Source: Chitinimonas taiwanensis DSM 18899
Lineage (GTDB): Bacteria > Pseudomonadota > Gammaproteobacteria > Burkholderiales > Chitinimonadaceae
Assembly: GCF_900119825.1 (NCBI RefSeq)
Contig: NZ_FPKR01000003.1
Location: 186,001 to 250,000, forward strand
Length of the DNA stretch: 64,000 nucleotides
Reading direction: 5' to 3'
Shown: positions 16,434 to 25,143 of the stretch, piece after piece
Position numbering within the stretch: position 1 is the first letter of the stretch
Layout: each line of letters begins with the position of its first letter
Position numbers and translations under genes: made by a program
Notes under the pieces: model-generated
What the model saw: the letters and a program-made list of their open reading frames with translations, nothing else
Database searches by the model: none
Told to the model about the DNA's origin: nothing

Positions 16434-16844
16434 TCAAGACTCCGTTGCAGTGGGAAGCGGTGCGGCTTGGGCAAAGTGGCCAAGCTCATGCATCAGGCGT
16501 AGCGACTGGCCGATTTTCTCGGCGCGCGCCAGCCAGGGTTCGGCCAGCTCAGGCGGCAATTCGGCTGCCAGCGTGTGGGCAAATAGCGCCAGCCAGTCGT
16601 CGAGCAGGGCCGGTGTGAAGCCGGCGGCGGCATGCTTGGCCGGCACGGCGTAGCGATAGTCGAGATAGCGGGCGCCGCCGAGGCTGACCCACCAGAAATG
16701 GCTCAGATGGTCGAGATGCTCGGGCCAGTCATGCACGCGGGCAAACGGGGCGGCCAGGCGCGGATGTGCGCGTACCTGGGCGTAAAAGCGGGCCACCACG
16801 GCCTTGAGTCGCGCCAGGCCTATCTGTTCGGCAAGCGTGGGCAT
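16434..16844 (-). CDS. Group III truncated hemoglobin
   Basis: A 136-residue globin. Typical group III features are LARLKAVVARFYAQVRAHPRLAAPF, WPEHLDHLSHFWWVSLGG, and AKHAAAGFTPALLDDWLALF with the proximal His before the DxWL segment. Such globins bind NO, O2 or ligands in microaerobic cells. The start at 16844 follows the nsrR stop by two bases, so the longer ORF upstream is rejected. Being between nsrR and hmp argues for a role in NO handling. Confidence 0.88.
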   Translation of the reverse strand: MPTLAEQIGLARLKAVVARFYAQVRAHPRLAAPFARVHDWPEHLDHLSHFWWVSLGGARYLDYRYAVPAKHAAAGFTPALLDDWLALFAHTLAAELPPELAEPWLARAEKIGQSLRLMHELGHFAQAAPLPTATES

Positions 16845-16846
16845 GC

Positions 16847-17311
16847 TCAGCACCGTGCAGCCTGCTGGCCGAGAAACTGCCGGTGCAGGGTGATGATGGC
16901 CTCGCCAGTGCGGGTGGCGCACACATCGGCCAGGCTGTACTCGTCCATCTTGGCGTAGAAGGCGGCCAGGCCGGCATTCAGCGCGCCTTTGAGCAGACAC
17001 TGGCCGCGCAGCGTGCAGGGAGGGTCTTCGCAGTTGATCAGCTCGAGGCTGCCTTCCAGGCCCTGCAGCACCTGGCCCAGCCTCAAATTGGCCGCCGGTA
17101 CACCCAGCGCCAGCCCCCCCTTGCGGCCGCGCGTGGCGCTCAGCCAGCCGAGCTTGCCAAGCCGGTTCACCACCTTGACCAAGTGGTTGTGCGGCACATC
17201 GAACTGGCTGGCGATCTCGGCGATGGTCACTGCCTGGCTGCGGTCAGGCTCGGCCTGCTGCAGATACATGAGCGTGCGCAGGCCAAGGTCGGAGAAACGG
17301 GTTAATTGCAT
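16847..17311 (-). CDS. nsrR: Rrf2-family NO-sensing repressor NsrR
   Basis: A 154-residue winged-helix regulator. The N-terminus MQLTRFSDLGLRTLMYLQ and recognition region HNHLVKVVNRLGKLGWLSATRGRKGGL match NsrR. Cluster ligands appear as CEDPPCTLRGQC (Cx4Cx5C), which hold the [Fe-S] cluster that NO destroys to relieve repression. It leads the operon nsrR - trHb - PpyR-like - hmp. A palindrome in its own promoter (17351-17373) predicts autoregulation. Confidence 0.95.
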   Translation of the reverse strand: MQLTRFSDLGLRTLMYLQQAEPDRSQAVTIAEIASQFDVPHNHLVKVVNRLGKLGWLSATRGRKGGLALGVPAANLRLGQVLQGLEGSLELINCEDPPCTLRGQCLLKGALNAGLAAFYAKMDEYSLADVCATRTGEAIITLHRQFLGQQAARC

Positions 17312-17350
17312 GGCGGCAGTTTTCGGGAAGCGAACAACGCCAGCATATTA

Positions 17351-17373
17351 AACATGCATTTAAAAAGCAACTT
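17351..17373 (-). promoter_or_regulatory. Putative NsrR operator
   Basis: An imperfect palindrome of two 11-base halves around one base: AACATGCATTT and AAAAGCAACTT. It fits the NsrR consensus AAGATGCATTT and its inverse, and lies 40-60 bases upstream of nsrR. It may also influence the divergent CHASE2 gene. Confidence 0.75.
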
Positions 17374-17454
17374 ATTGCGAAGACCGTATTCAGCCTGCCG
17401 ACAGGCGGGGGCGGGGTAAAATGGCAGCCTGACTGATTCCCCGGTACCGGCCCC

Positions 17455-19164
17455 ATGTCGTTTGCCCGCTGGCAATTGCAAGTTAGCGATCGTTTCGCCG
17501 CCCTGTATGGCCGCCTGGGCAACTGGCTGGCGCGCCGCCTGCGTCACCATTTCTATTTGGTGCTGGCGCTCATCATCAGCGTGTTCGCCGTGGTAGATGC
17601 CTTCTATCTGCACAAGCTGTTTGACTTGCGCCAGACCAGCTTCGACACCCTGGTGCGTCATCGCCTGCTCACCACGCCACCCGACCCCGACATCGTCATT
17701 CTCGATATCGATGAGGCGAGCCTCGCCCAGCTGGCGCCCGAGCTGGGGCGCTGGCCATGGCCACGCCAGGTGCTTGGCGATGTGCTCGGGCAGATCCAGG
17801 CACAGCAGCCGCGTGCGCTGGTGTTCGACATCCTGTTCAGCGAGCCGGATGTTTACAACCCCGATAGCGATGCGGCCTTCGATGCCTTCTTGAAGGATTG
17901 CCGCCAGTGTTATCTGCCCTGGGTGCGGCTGAATGCCAGCCAGGATGGGCAGAGCGATCTGCGCGCCGCCCAGGTGCCGGGTGCGGTCCGCGTTGGGCCG
18001 GGCGAGGCCACGGTGGCCGGCATCCTGCCTTACTTCCCGGCCGGGCTGGCGGCAGGGCGGCTTGGTTTCAACTCCACCACGCCTGACCCGGACGGCATCA
18101 TCCGCAAATACGGCGTGCATGAAACGCTGGGCGGGGTACGCCTCGCGTCGCTGCCGGCGCGGGTATTGCAGGATAGCGGCCTGAAGCTGGCCAACCTGCC
18201 CGAGAACGTGCTGCTGAACTGGCGCGGCAAGCCCTTCAGCTACCGCTATATCTCCTTTGCCGACCTCTACCGCGACAGCCTGAGCGAAACCCCCACGCGG
18301 CCGCGCGATGAGTTGCGCGACAAGATCGTCATCATCGGCTCTACCGCGCCCAGCCTGTTCGATATCAAGGCCAGCCCGGTGGCAGACCAGTTTCCCGGTG
18401 TGGAGATCGTGGCCACCGCCATCGACAACCTCAAGCACGACGACTATCTGCGTGTACCACCGCTGCGCTGGCTGTATCTGCTGCTGGCCCTGGGCTTGGT
18501 CTGGGCCACGGCCTGGAGCTTCTACCGCCATGCGGCGCCGGAAAAACTCGCGCGCTGGTTCGGTCTCTCGCAGGTCTTTCTGCTGGCGCTGTCCTATGCC
18601 AGCCTCAATCTCAGCCACTACTACATCAATCTGCTTGGGCCGGTCAGCTTCAGCATTGCCTACTTCACTCTGGCCAAGCTGTACGCCTTCGCCACCCGCC
18701 ATGCGCTGGAAGACAATGCCTGGACGCAGAGCCTGGCCCTGCCCGACACCGCGCCGCGTCGCGCCGAGCTGGCCTGGCTGCAGCTGGTGGATGAGCGCGG
18801 TGCGCCGATGAGCGAGGCGTTGCTCGATAAGCTGTGTGCCAGTCTGCCCAAGCCCATCCAGGCAGCAGCCATGAGCCTGGCAGGCAGCCAGTACAGCAGC
18901 TGGCGCATGCTGGAAGGCGGCCTGCTGTTCAGCCATCTCGCCCACCCAGATGCCAAGCCGCTGCTGGATGCCGACACACTGCGTAGCCAGGCGGAGGCCT
19001 GGATTGCCGCCACCGGCCTGCAGCGCTACCGGCTGTGCGCCTGCAGCGTGCAGCAAGCCATGCTGAATGCCGAACTGCCCGCGCGTGCCGTCTGGCAGGG
19101 CCTGCTGGCCCAGGCGTTCGCCCAACCCGTTCAACCCCCTACCGAAGCCGAGGCCCGCGTATGA
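17455..19164 (+). CDS. CHASE2-domain membrane sensor without catalytic output domain
   Basis: A 569-residue protein. One membrane segment near residues 33-50 is followed by an extracytoplasmic CHASE2 domain: DPDIVILDIDEASLAQLAPELGRWPWPR, then ALVFDILFSEPD and the DGIIRKY and VIIGSTAPSLFD motifs. Three further membrane helices lie around 335-420. The last 150 residues are cytosolic and match no cyclase, kinase or phosphatase. CHASE2 proteins usually carry adenylate cyclase or kinase domains, so this one may signal through partners. Its stop overlaps the next ATG (ATGA). Confidence 0.85.
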   Translation: MSFARWQLQVSDRFAALYGRLGNWLARRLRHHFYLVLALIISVFAVVDAFYLHKLFDLRQTSFDTLVRHRLLTTPPDPDIVILDIDEASLAQLAPELGRWPWPRQVLGDVLGQIQAQQPRALVFDILFSEPDVYNPDSDAAFDAFLKDCRQCYLPWVRLNASQDGQSDLRAAQVPGAVRVGPGEATVAGILPYFPAGLAAGRLGFNSTTPDPDGIIRKYGVHETLGGVRLASLPARVLQDSGLKLANLPENVLLNWRGKPFSYRYISFADLYRDSLSETPTRPRDELRDKIVIIGSTAPSLFDIKASPVADQFPGVEIVATAIDNLKHDDYLRVPPLRWLYLLLALGLVWATAWSFYRHAAPEKLARWFGLSQVFLLALSYASLNLSHYYINLLGPVSFSIAYFTLAKLYAFATRHALEDNAWTQSLALPDTAPRRAELAWLQLVDERGAPMSEALLDKLCASLPKPIQAAAMSLAGSQYSSWRMLEGGLLFSHLAHPDAKPLLDADTLRSQAEAWIAATGLQRYRLCACSVQQAMLNAELPARAVWQGLLAQAFAQPVQPPTEAEARV

Positions 19165-19658
19165 AACGCATGATGATGATCGCCGCGTGCAGCCTGATGC
19201 TGCCCGCCCTGGCGGCCGAGACCGCCACCCTGCTCAAGGAAGACAGCCTGCGCGCCAAGCCTTTCCTCGATGCCCCCGCCCAAGCCAAGCTGGCGCGCGG
19301 CAGCAGTGTGACCGTGCTGAAGAAGCAGGGCGCCTGGGCCCAGGTCAAGACCGCTAGCCAGAGCGGCTGGCTGCGCAGCCTGTCGCTGAAGAGTGGCAAG
19401 GCCGTGCTGCCCAGCAGCAGCCTGGCGGGCGTGAATACCGGCCGGCTGGGTAGCGGCAAGATCGTCAACACCACCGGCATCCGTGGCCTGGAAAGCGGCA
19501 AGGCAGAAGAGAGCAGGGCGCTGAGCGAGGCCAAGTTCAATGCCGAGGCGCTGGCCCGCGCGGAAGCGCAGGTCGTGAGCGCCGCCACGGCGGCCAGCTT
19601 TGCCAAGGCCGGTAAATTGAAGGCACGCCAGCTGGCCTGGCTGCCGGAGGAGAAATAA
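19161..19658 (+). CDS. Periplasmic SH3-domain protein
   Basis: A 165-residue protein with a signal peptide (MKRMMMIAACSLMLPALAAE). One bacterial SH3 domain follows (about 22-75: TATLLKEDSLRAKPFLDAP, AKLARGSSVTVLKKQGAWAQV, SGWLRSLSLK). The tail is Ala-rich and helical (EAKFNAEALARAEAQVVSAATAA). Bacterial SH3 domains often bind peptidoglycan. It overlaps the CHASE2 gene by four bases and is two bases from the protease gene, so the three form one translation unit. Confidence 0.88.
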   Translation: MKRMMMIAACSLMLPALAAETATLLKEDSLRAKPFLDAPAQAKLARGSSVTVLKKQGAWAQVKTASQSGWLRSLSLKSGKAVLPSSSLAGVNTGRLGSGKIVNTTGIRGLESGKAEESRALSEAKFNAEALARAEAQVVSAATAASFAKAGKLKARQLAWLPEEK

Positions 19659-19660
19659 GC

Positions 19661-20506
19661 ATGCGCAAACTCTGGCTAGGAGTGTGTGTGGCCGCCCTGT
19701 GTGCCGTGCCGGTGGGGGCCGAGGGGCTCAAGGATCTGCTTAAGCAGGGCGTGAACCAGGCCTTGCAGGAAAAGCTCGGCGTGGATGGCGACGCGATGCT
19801 GGTCGGCTCGGCCAGCTGGGAGCAGGAGCGGGCGATCGGCCAGCAGGTGGCGGGTCGTCTGCTCGGCCAGTATCCGCTGGTGGACAACACCAAGCTGCAG
19901 CAATACGTAAACAAGGTGGGGCGCTGGGTCGCGCAGCAGAGCGAGCGTCCCGATCTGCCCTGGGTATTCGGTGTGATCGATAGCCCGAGCGTGAATGCCT
20001 TCGCCCTGCCGGGTGGCTATGTGTTCATCAGCCGTGGTCTCTACCAGCAGCTGGGGAATGAGGCGGAGCTGGCGGGGGTGCTCGGCCATGAGATCGCCCA
20101 TGTGCAGCAGAAGCATCACCTGAAGATCTTGAAGAAGGGCCAATGGCTGCAGGCCGGCAGCGGCCTCTTGGGCAAGGAGCTCAAGCAGAGCGAGCAGGCT
20201 GACGCGGTGGTAGGCAAGGGCGCCGAATTGCTGGCGCGCAAGCTCGACCAGGGCGCCGAGTTCGAAGCCGACCGCCTGGGCATCGTGTTGGCGGCCCGCG
20301 CCGGCTACGACCCGCTCGGCTTGCCGGCCGTGCTGCAGAAGCTGGATGCCCTGGCCGAGGCCCAGCCGAATGCGGTGGAAATGCTGTTCAGCACCCATCC
20401 GAGCGCCAGCCTGCGCCTGGAGGCCGTGGATCGCGCGATGGGCGACCGTTTCGATACGCTCAAGGGTAGCCAGAGCCTGAAGACGCGGCTGCTCAAGCTA
20501 CCTTGA
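19661..20506 (+). CDS. M48-family periplasmic metalloprotease (BepA/LoiP-like)
   Basis: A 281-residue protein with a signal peptide ending in VPVGA. The gluzincin catalytic motif HEIAHVQQKHH (HExxH) lies near residue 142, with the third zinc ligand Glu in EFEADRLGI. The segment FALPGGYVFISRGL is typical of M48 outer-membrane quality-control proteases. Family members degrade misassembled envelope proteins. The operon with a CHASE2 sensor and an SH3 protein suggests a dedicated envelope-stress module, which is inference. Confidence 0.92.
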   Translation: MRKLWLGVCVAALCAVPVGAEGLKDLLKQGVNQALQEKLGVDGDAMLVGSASWEQERAIGQQVAGRLLGQYPLVDNTKLQQYVNKVGRWVAQQSERPDLPWVFGVIDSPSVNAFALPGGYVFISRGLYQQLGNEAELAGVLGHEIAHVQQKHHLKILKKGQWLQAGSGLLGKELKQSEQADAVVGKGAELLARKLDQGAEFEADRLGIVLAARAGYDPLGLPAVLQKLDALAEAQPNAVEMLFSTHPSASLRLEAVDRAMGDRFDTLKGSQSLKTRLLKLP

Positions 20507-20524
20507 TCGCTTGGCGCACCCAGC

Positions 20525-20553
20525 AAAAAGCCACCGCATGCGGTGGCTTTTTT
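20525..20553 (+). terminator. Intrinsic terminator of the CHASE2-SH3-M48 operon
   Basis: The stem AAAGCCACCGC / GCGGTGGCTTT is followed by a T-run 18 bases after the stop. Confidence 0.88.
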
Positions 20554-20576
20554 GTGCCGTGCTGCCTGGGCTGAGC

Positions 20577-21116
20577 TTAGAAGCTCAGTTCCATGCCGAC
20601 ATGCACATCGTCCTGCATCTCGAAATCCACGCCGTGCTTGTAGCCGACTTCGGTATTGCGATAGCCGATATAGATCTCGCCACGTTGCAGGGCTTGGTAG
20701 CCAAGGCGTACGCCCCAGTCCAGGTAGTCTTCCGCGCCCGAGGTGGTCACACGCGGGGCAACCCACAGATGACCGCCAAAGCGCACCTTGGGGGCTGAAG
20801 GCAGGCCGACATTGAAGCGGCCACCCAGGGCCAGCGCGGCGGCATCGTCATAGTCATTGAAGATGCCGACCAGCTGGGCGCCCAGCGCCAGGCTGTCGTG
20901 CTGACCGGAGCTCTGTTCCACTTCCAGGCCCAGGGTGGCGACTTCGCCGTTATCGCTGTGGTGCTGGAAGCCAAAGTCCATATTGGCGGTCTTGCCCAAC
21001 AGGCCGGACGAGTAACGTGCGGCGAACACATCGCTGCTCAGTTGCAGATCGAGGCTGTCTGCTTGAGCCAGCGGGGACAGGAAGAGGGCGAAGCCGGCAA
21101 GCCAGGCGTAGCGCAT
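20577..21116 (-). CDS. YfaZ-family outer-membrane protein
   Basis: A 179-residue protein with a signal peptide (MRYAWLAGFALFLSPLAQA). Repeated amphipathic strands follow: LDLQLSSDVFAARYS, MDFGFQHHSDNGEVATLGLEVE and YIGYRNTEVGYKHGVDFEMQ. The C-terminus is Phe (VGMELSF), as expected for a small beta-barrel. YfaZ proteins have no established function. The start at 21116 is set by the signal peptide; the longer upstream ORF is Arg-rich and unlike a protein. Confidence 0.85.
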   Translation of the reverse strand: MRYAWLAGFALFLSPLAQADSLDLQLSSDVFAARYSSGLLGKTANMDFGFQHHSDNGEVATLGLEVEQSSGQHDSLALGAQLVGIFNDYDDAAALALGGRFNVGLPSAPKVRFGGHLWVAPRVTTSGAEDYLDWGVRLGYQALQRGEIYIGYRNTEVGYKHGVDFEMQDDVHVGMELSF

Positions 21117-21422
21117 GGGGTGTACTCCAAATCGTGTTGAGGAAAGCGTGCGGCGCGGGGCGTGGATGAAGCGGCCCCGCCGGTAGACCGGCCTGCGCCG
21201 GAAAAGTGCGCGGCGGGCAGGGCCCGTACCGCTGGCACCACGCAAGGGTGGGCCGGCGCGCACGATACCAGATTCCGCCCACCTTCGCCCTGTATTGACG
21301 CGGGTTTTGCGCGTTTCGAGCGGTTTGTTTATGCGAAAGGCATGGCGTCGGCGCGTGCTAGCTGGCTTGAAGCCGGGCTAGGCCGGCCCCATCTGCAGGG
21401 TAAGCAAAAACCGCTTTCTGCC

Positions 21423-21644
21423 ATGTACACCGACTTCATCACCGCACTGCAAGCCGGCCTGCCGCACGCGCCGGCCATCATCAGCCGCAATGAACAGGGC
21501 TGGTTTCTCTACAACCCGACCCAGCCGCCCGGCGAGCAGGACGAGCCACATGTGCTGCTGGGAGAAAACGGCGTGCTGATGGCGCTGAACCGCGGGGGGA
21601 CCGAGCTGCTGTGTACGCTGGCCTTTACTGGCGGCCATGCCTGA
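21423..21644 (+). CDS. Small hypothetical protein, 73 residues
   Basis: Reads MYTDFITALQAGLPHAPAII and continues with SRNEQGWFLYNPTQPP and HVLLGENGVLMALNRGGTEL. It has a globular, protein-like composition and no signal peptide or membrane helix. There is no clear ribosome site at the ATG. The reading frame is open further upstream, but that part is Arg- and Pro-rich and looks non-coding. No family recognised. Confidence 0.55.
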   Translation: MYTDFITALQAGLPHAPAIISRNEQGWFLYNPTQPPGEQDEPHVLLGENGVLMALNRGGTELLCTLAFTGGHA

Positions 21645-21647
21645 TGC

Positions 21648-22853
21648 CTAGCGCGTGTGGCGCGCCGTGGGTGAGAGCAGGGCGACCAGCACGCAGAACA
21701 GGCTGAGCAGCAGGCCGCACACGGCGGCCAATAGGCCGAGCGAGGCGCCCGCGCCCAGCAGCAGCGAGCTCAGTGCATAGGCAAGCGGGGTGAGGCCCAG
21801 CGAGGCCATGCTGTTCAAGCTCATCACCCGGCCAATGCGCTCGGGCGGGCTGTACTGCTGCAGCAGCGACAGCATGGGTACGTTATTGCAGGCGATGCAG
21901 AAGCCGAGCGCAAACTGCACCAAGGTGGCGCCACCGGCATTCAGTTGCGGTAGCGCGGCCAGTAGCAGGCCTTCCAGCGCAATCAGCCAACAGATCCATT
22001 GCAGGCGCCGCCCCGTGGGCGGGCACAGCGCCAGCAGCACACCACCGGCCAGCATGCCGGCCGCGAAGGCGCTTTGCAGCTGGGCCAGCAGGCTGGCACT
22101 GGCGCCGGGCAGGCTGGCCGCCAGCAAGGGCGGCGCAAAACCGAGCGGCCCCATGAAGAGCAGATTGGCCAGCGCATAGATGAGCAGCAACAGGCGCAGC
22201 ACCGGTGTATCGCGTACGCAGGCCAGGCCTTCCTGCAAAGCCGGCCAGATCGCCTGGCGGGTGTTATCTCTGCGTGCTTGCTCGCGGATGCCGAGCGCGA
22301 GCGCCGCGCCCAGCAGCATGGCCAGCGCGGTCAGACCAAACACCCAGGTAAAGGACAGACCGGCCAGGAGTAGGCCGCCCACCACCGGGCCAAGCAGCAT
22401 GCCGAGCTGGTTGGTGGCCAGCATCCAGGCATTAGCCTGGCCGAGCTGGGCCGCGGGCACGATGGCCGGCAGCATGGCGTCGCGTGCGGGCCAGAACAGC
22501 GCATCCAGCATGCCGAAGCCGGCGGCCAGCACGATGAGCAGGCTCAGATCGAGTTGCTGCTGGGCGGCCGCCCAGGCCATCAGCCCGAGCAGGAGCGCGC
22601 GCAGCGCAAAGCTGCTGGCCATGATGCGCGCCCGCGGCCAACGGTCGGCCAAGACCCCACCGAGCGCCATCAGGGCAATGCGCGGCAGGCTGCCGGCCAG
22701 CATCAGATAGCCAAGCTCGGCTTTCAGTTGCAACACCTGCACCGCGTACCAGGTCTCCGCCAGCATGGCCACGGCCAGACCAAGGCCGGAGGCCACGCTG
22801 GCCAACCAGAGCAGCAGGAAGGGCGGATGTCGGTAGAGGGGCAGATCGGCCAT
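21648..22853 (-). CDS. MFS transporter (EntS/MFS_3-like)
   Basis: A 401-residue protein with about twelve hydrophobic segments. The conserved loop motif appears as GGVLADRWPRARIM after helix 2. FWPARDAMLPAIVPAAQLGQANAW is characteristic of the MFS_3/enterobactin-exporter type. SPPERIGRVMSLNSMASLGLTPLAYALSS in the second half is also typical. The probable role is proton-driven export of a small molecule; the substrate cannot be inferred. It converges with the small gene before it, three bases apart. Confidence 0.88.
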   Translation of the reverse strand: MADLPLYRHPPFLLLWLASVASGLGLAVAMLAETWYAVQVLQLKAELGYLMLAGSLPRIALMALGGVLADRWPRARIMASSFALRALLLGLMAWAAAQQQLDLSLLIVLAAGFGMLDALFWPARDAMLPAIVPAAQLGQANAWMLATNQLGMLLGPVVGGLLLAGLSFTWVFGLTALAMLLGAALALGIREQARRDNTRQAIWPALQEGLACVRDTPVLRLLLLIYALANLLFMGPLGFAPPLLAASLPGASASLLAQLQSAFAAGMLAGGVLLALCPPTGRRLQWICWLIALEGLLLAALPQLNAGGATLVQFALGFCIACNNVPMLSLLQQYSPPERIGRVMSLNSMASLGLTPLAYALSSLLLGAGASLGLLAAVCGLLLSLFCVLVALLSPTARHTR

Positions 22854-22928
22854 GGGGCGCCGATTGTAGGGCGGCCGAGGCGGGAAAAGACGATTTGATA
22901 CCGGTATGCGTGCCGCGGGCGGGCATGA

Positions 22929-22954
22929 AAAAAGCCACCCGTGGGGTGGCCTTG
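22929..22954 (-). terminator. Intrinsic terminator of pitA
   Basis: On the minus strand, GCCACCCC / GGGTGGC is followed by six T, 35 bases past the pitA stop. Confidence 0.85.
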
Positions 22955-22989
22955 CTTGGTGAAGCGGGGCTGTGCCCCGTCCAGCGTGC

Positions 22990-24462
22990 TTAGACGAATA
23001 GCGTGACCGCCAGCCAGAACAGGCCGGCAGACAGGCAGATCGAGACCGGCAGGGTGAGCACCCAGGCGATCAGGATATTGCGCACCGTGCCGCCTTGCAG
23101 GCCGGTCTTATTGGCCACCATGGTGCCGGCCACCCCCGATGAGAGCACATGGGTGGTCGACACCGGCAGGCTGAACACATTCGCCATGCCGATCGCGCTG
23201 ACCGCAATCACCTGGGCGCTCATGCCCTGCGCATAGGTCATGCCCTGGCGGCCGATCTTCTCGCCCACGGTTTCCACTACGCGCTTCCAGCCCACCATGG
23301 TGCCGATACCGAGCGCCAATGCCACCGCCACGATTACCCAGACCGGTGCGTATTCCGTGGTGCTGGTCAGGTCCTTGCGCAGCTTGTCGAGGTCATCCTT
23401 GTCGCGCTTGGCGAGGCCCGGCAGCTTGCTAATCTTCTTGGCGGTGTCGTCGAGGCAGAGCAGCTGACGACGCACCAGCGAGCGGGTTTCCGGTGCCAGG
23501 TCGCGGTAGTCGCGCACATTGTTGATGATGCTGAGCAGATCGCCGATGGTCTGCTGCGTCTGGGTCGGGTCGCATTTGAATTTCTTCGGCATCTCGCTGC
23601 CGTTCACCTTGCCGGCGCTCAGCTGCTGCACGAGCTTGCTTTCATTGGCCTGGTAGAAGCTTTGCAGATAGATAGCCGCATCGCGCGTGCGTTCGATCTG
23701 GTAAGTCGTACTGTCCACATCGAGCGAGAAATGGGTCGGCACGATGCCGATCAGCACCAGCATCATCAGGCCGATACCCTTCTGACCATCGTTCGAGCCG
23801 TGCACAAAGCTCAGACCCATCGACGACAGCACCAGGGACAGGCGGCTCCAGAACGGCGGGTGTTTCTTGCCATCCACCAGCTTGCGGGTCTCCGGCGTCT
23901 TATGCATCTTCGACAAGGGCATGACCTTGATGAAGAACAGCAGCATAAGCGCGGCGAGCATAAAGCCCACGGTGGGCGAAATCACCAGCGACAGGGCGAT
24001 ATCGATGGCCTTCTTCCAGTTGATGCCCTCGCCGAGCGGAATGCCGGTCAGGATGGCATTGGCCATGCCCACGCCAAGGATGGAGCCGATCAGGGTGTGC
24101 GAGCTGGAAGCGGGAATGCCGAAATACCAGGTGCCGAGGTTCCACAGAATGGCGGCGCTGAGCAGGGAGAACACCATGGCCAGACCATGGCCGGTGTTCA
24201 CATTGATTAGCAGCTCCACCGGCAGCAGATGCACGATCGCATAGGCCACGCCCACGCCGCCCAGCAACACGCCGAGGAAGTTGAAGATGCCGGACATGAC
24301 CACGGCCTGCTTGGGTGGCATGGCCTTGGTGTAGATCACGGTGGCGACCGCATTGGCCGTGTCGTGAAAACCGTTGATGAACTCGAAAGCCATCACGAAA
24401 CCAAAGGCAATAACCAGGCTGGCGGCGACCCAGAAGTCCAGCCCGCTGAAGAAATCAAACAT
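22990..24462 (-). CDS. pitA: Low-affinity inorganic phosphate transporter PitA
   Basis: A 490-residue inner-membrane H+/phosphate (metal-phosphate) symporter. The two inverted PHO4 repeats are seen as FEFINGFHDTANAVATVIYT near residue 27 and SFVHGSNDGQKGIG near 220, with SSSHTLIGS and STTHVLSSGV in matching positions. A long soluble loop (about 245-370, rich in Lys and Asp) separates the halves, as in E. coli PitA. Length and motifs are canonical. It is monocistronic with its own terminator. Confidence 0.95.
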   Translation of the reverse strand: MFDFFSGLDFWVAASLVIAFGFVMAFEFINGFHDTANAVATVIYTKAMPPKQAVVMSGIFNFLGVLLGGVGVAYAIVHLLPVELLINVNTGHGLAMVFSLLSAAILWNLGTWYFGIPASSSHTLIGSILGVGMANAILTGIPLGEGINWKKAIDIALSLVISPTVGFMLAALMLLFFIKVMPLSKMHKTPETRKLVDGKKHPPFWSRLSLVLSSMGLSFVHGSNDGQKGIGLMMLVLIGIVPTHFSLDVDSTTYQIERTRDAAIYLQSFYQANESKLVQQLSAGKVNGSEMPKKFKCDPTQTQQTIGDLLSIINNVRDYRDLAPETRSLVRRQLLCLDDTAKKISKLPGLAKRDKDDLDKLRKDLTSTTEYAPVWVIVAVALALGIGTMVGWKRVVETVGEKIGRQGMTYAQGMSAQVIAVSAIGMANVFSLPVSTTHVLSSGVAGTMVANKTGLQGGTVRNILIAWVLTLPVSICLSAGLFWLAVTLFV

Positions 24463-24695
24463 GAATTTTTTGTGAAGATTGGATGACGGCGCGAATTATC
24501 GCAGCAACTGGACTCGCCTGCTTGAGTGCGCGCAATCGCACCGAGGCGCCGGGCGGATTTTTATCGCGCGCCGCTGCATTCCACCCCCCGCTTTCTGCAC
24601 TGTATCGCCGCACGCTGCGCTTGCGAGGCAGGGCTCGCTAAGCTGACTTCCATGACAGGGCCGCCGCCGGGCTGGCCCGCCAACGGGAGCAGAAA

Positions 24696-25082
24696 ATGGA
24701 CTATCTCGCCGACACCAATACCGTCGCACCACGTCGCAGCCGCCGCGCAAGCGTGTTCTTGCTGCTAGCCGCGCTGATCATTGCCAGCCTGTGCTGGCTA
24801 TGGTTGCAGTTGCCGACCGACTTCATTGCCGTGGATGTGAATGGCGAGCCGGTGGAAGGCATCTGGGCGGTGCTGGCTGCCGGGGGCGGATTGCTGATCG
24901 GTGGATTGGCCATCATCGCCAGCTTCGTCCTGCTGGCCATCGTGCTGACCGGCGTGTCGCTGTTGCTGGTTCTGTTACTGGGTTGTCTGGCCGGTGGGGT
25001 ACTGCTCTTGATGTTGCCGGTCAGCCTGCCGCTGATCCTGATGGCCGTGTTGGTGTTCTGGCTGGTGCGTCGGCGGCGCTAG
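24696..25082 (+). CDS. Hypothetical membrane protein, 128 residues
   Basis: Three to four hydrophobic segments: VFLLLAALIIASLCWLWL, WAVLAAGGGLLIGGLAIIASFVLLAIV, VSLLLVLLLGCLAGGVLLLML and LPLILMAVLVFWLV. The N-terminus is polar and the end basic (RRRR). GGAGC lies before the ATG. No family recognised. Weakly hydrophilic residues 43-53 (AVDVNGEPVEG) probably form a periplasmic loop. Confidence 0.72.
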   Translation: MDYLADTNTVAPRRSRRASVFLLLAALIIASLCWLWLQLPTDFIAVDVNGEPVEGIWAVLAAGGGLLIGGLAIIASFVLLAIVLTGVSLLLVLLLGCLAGGVLLLMLPVSLPLILMAVLVFWLVRRRR

Positions 25083-25143
25083 AGGCATGACGCGCCGCGT
25101 GCGCCTGCGTATGCTGTAGGCCTTGCATACAAGAGGCCTAGCC

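Noticed and set aside
17302-19134. 610-residue minus-strand ORF opposite the CHASE2 gene
   Set aside because: It is antisense to a clear CHASE2 protein, is Gln/Arg/His-rich and resembles no protein; it arises from the GC-rich codon bias of the plus-strand gene.
23149-24210. 353-residue plus-strand ORF over pitA
   Set aside because: Antisense frame with His/Gln-rich composition; pitA on the minus strand is canonical.
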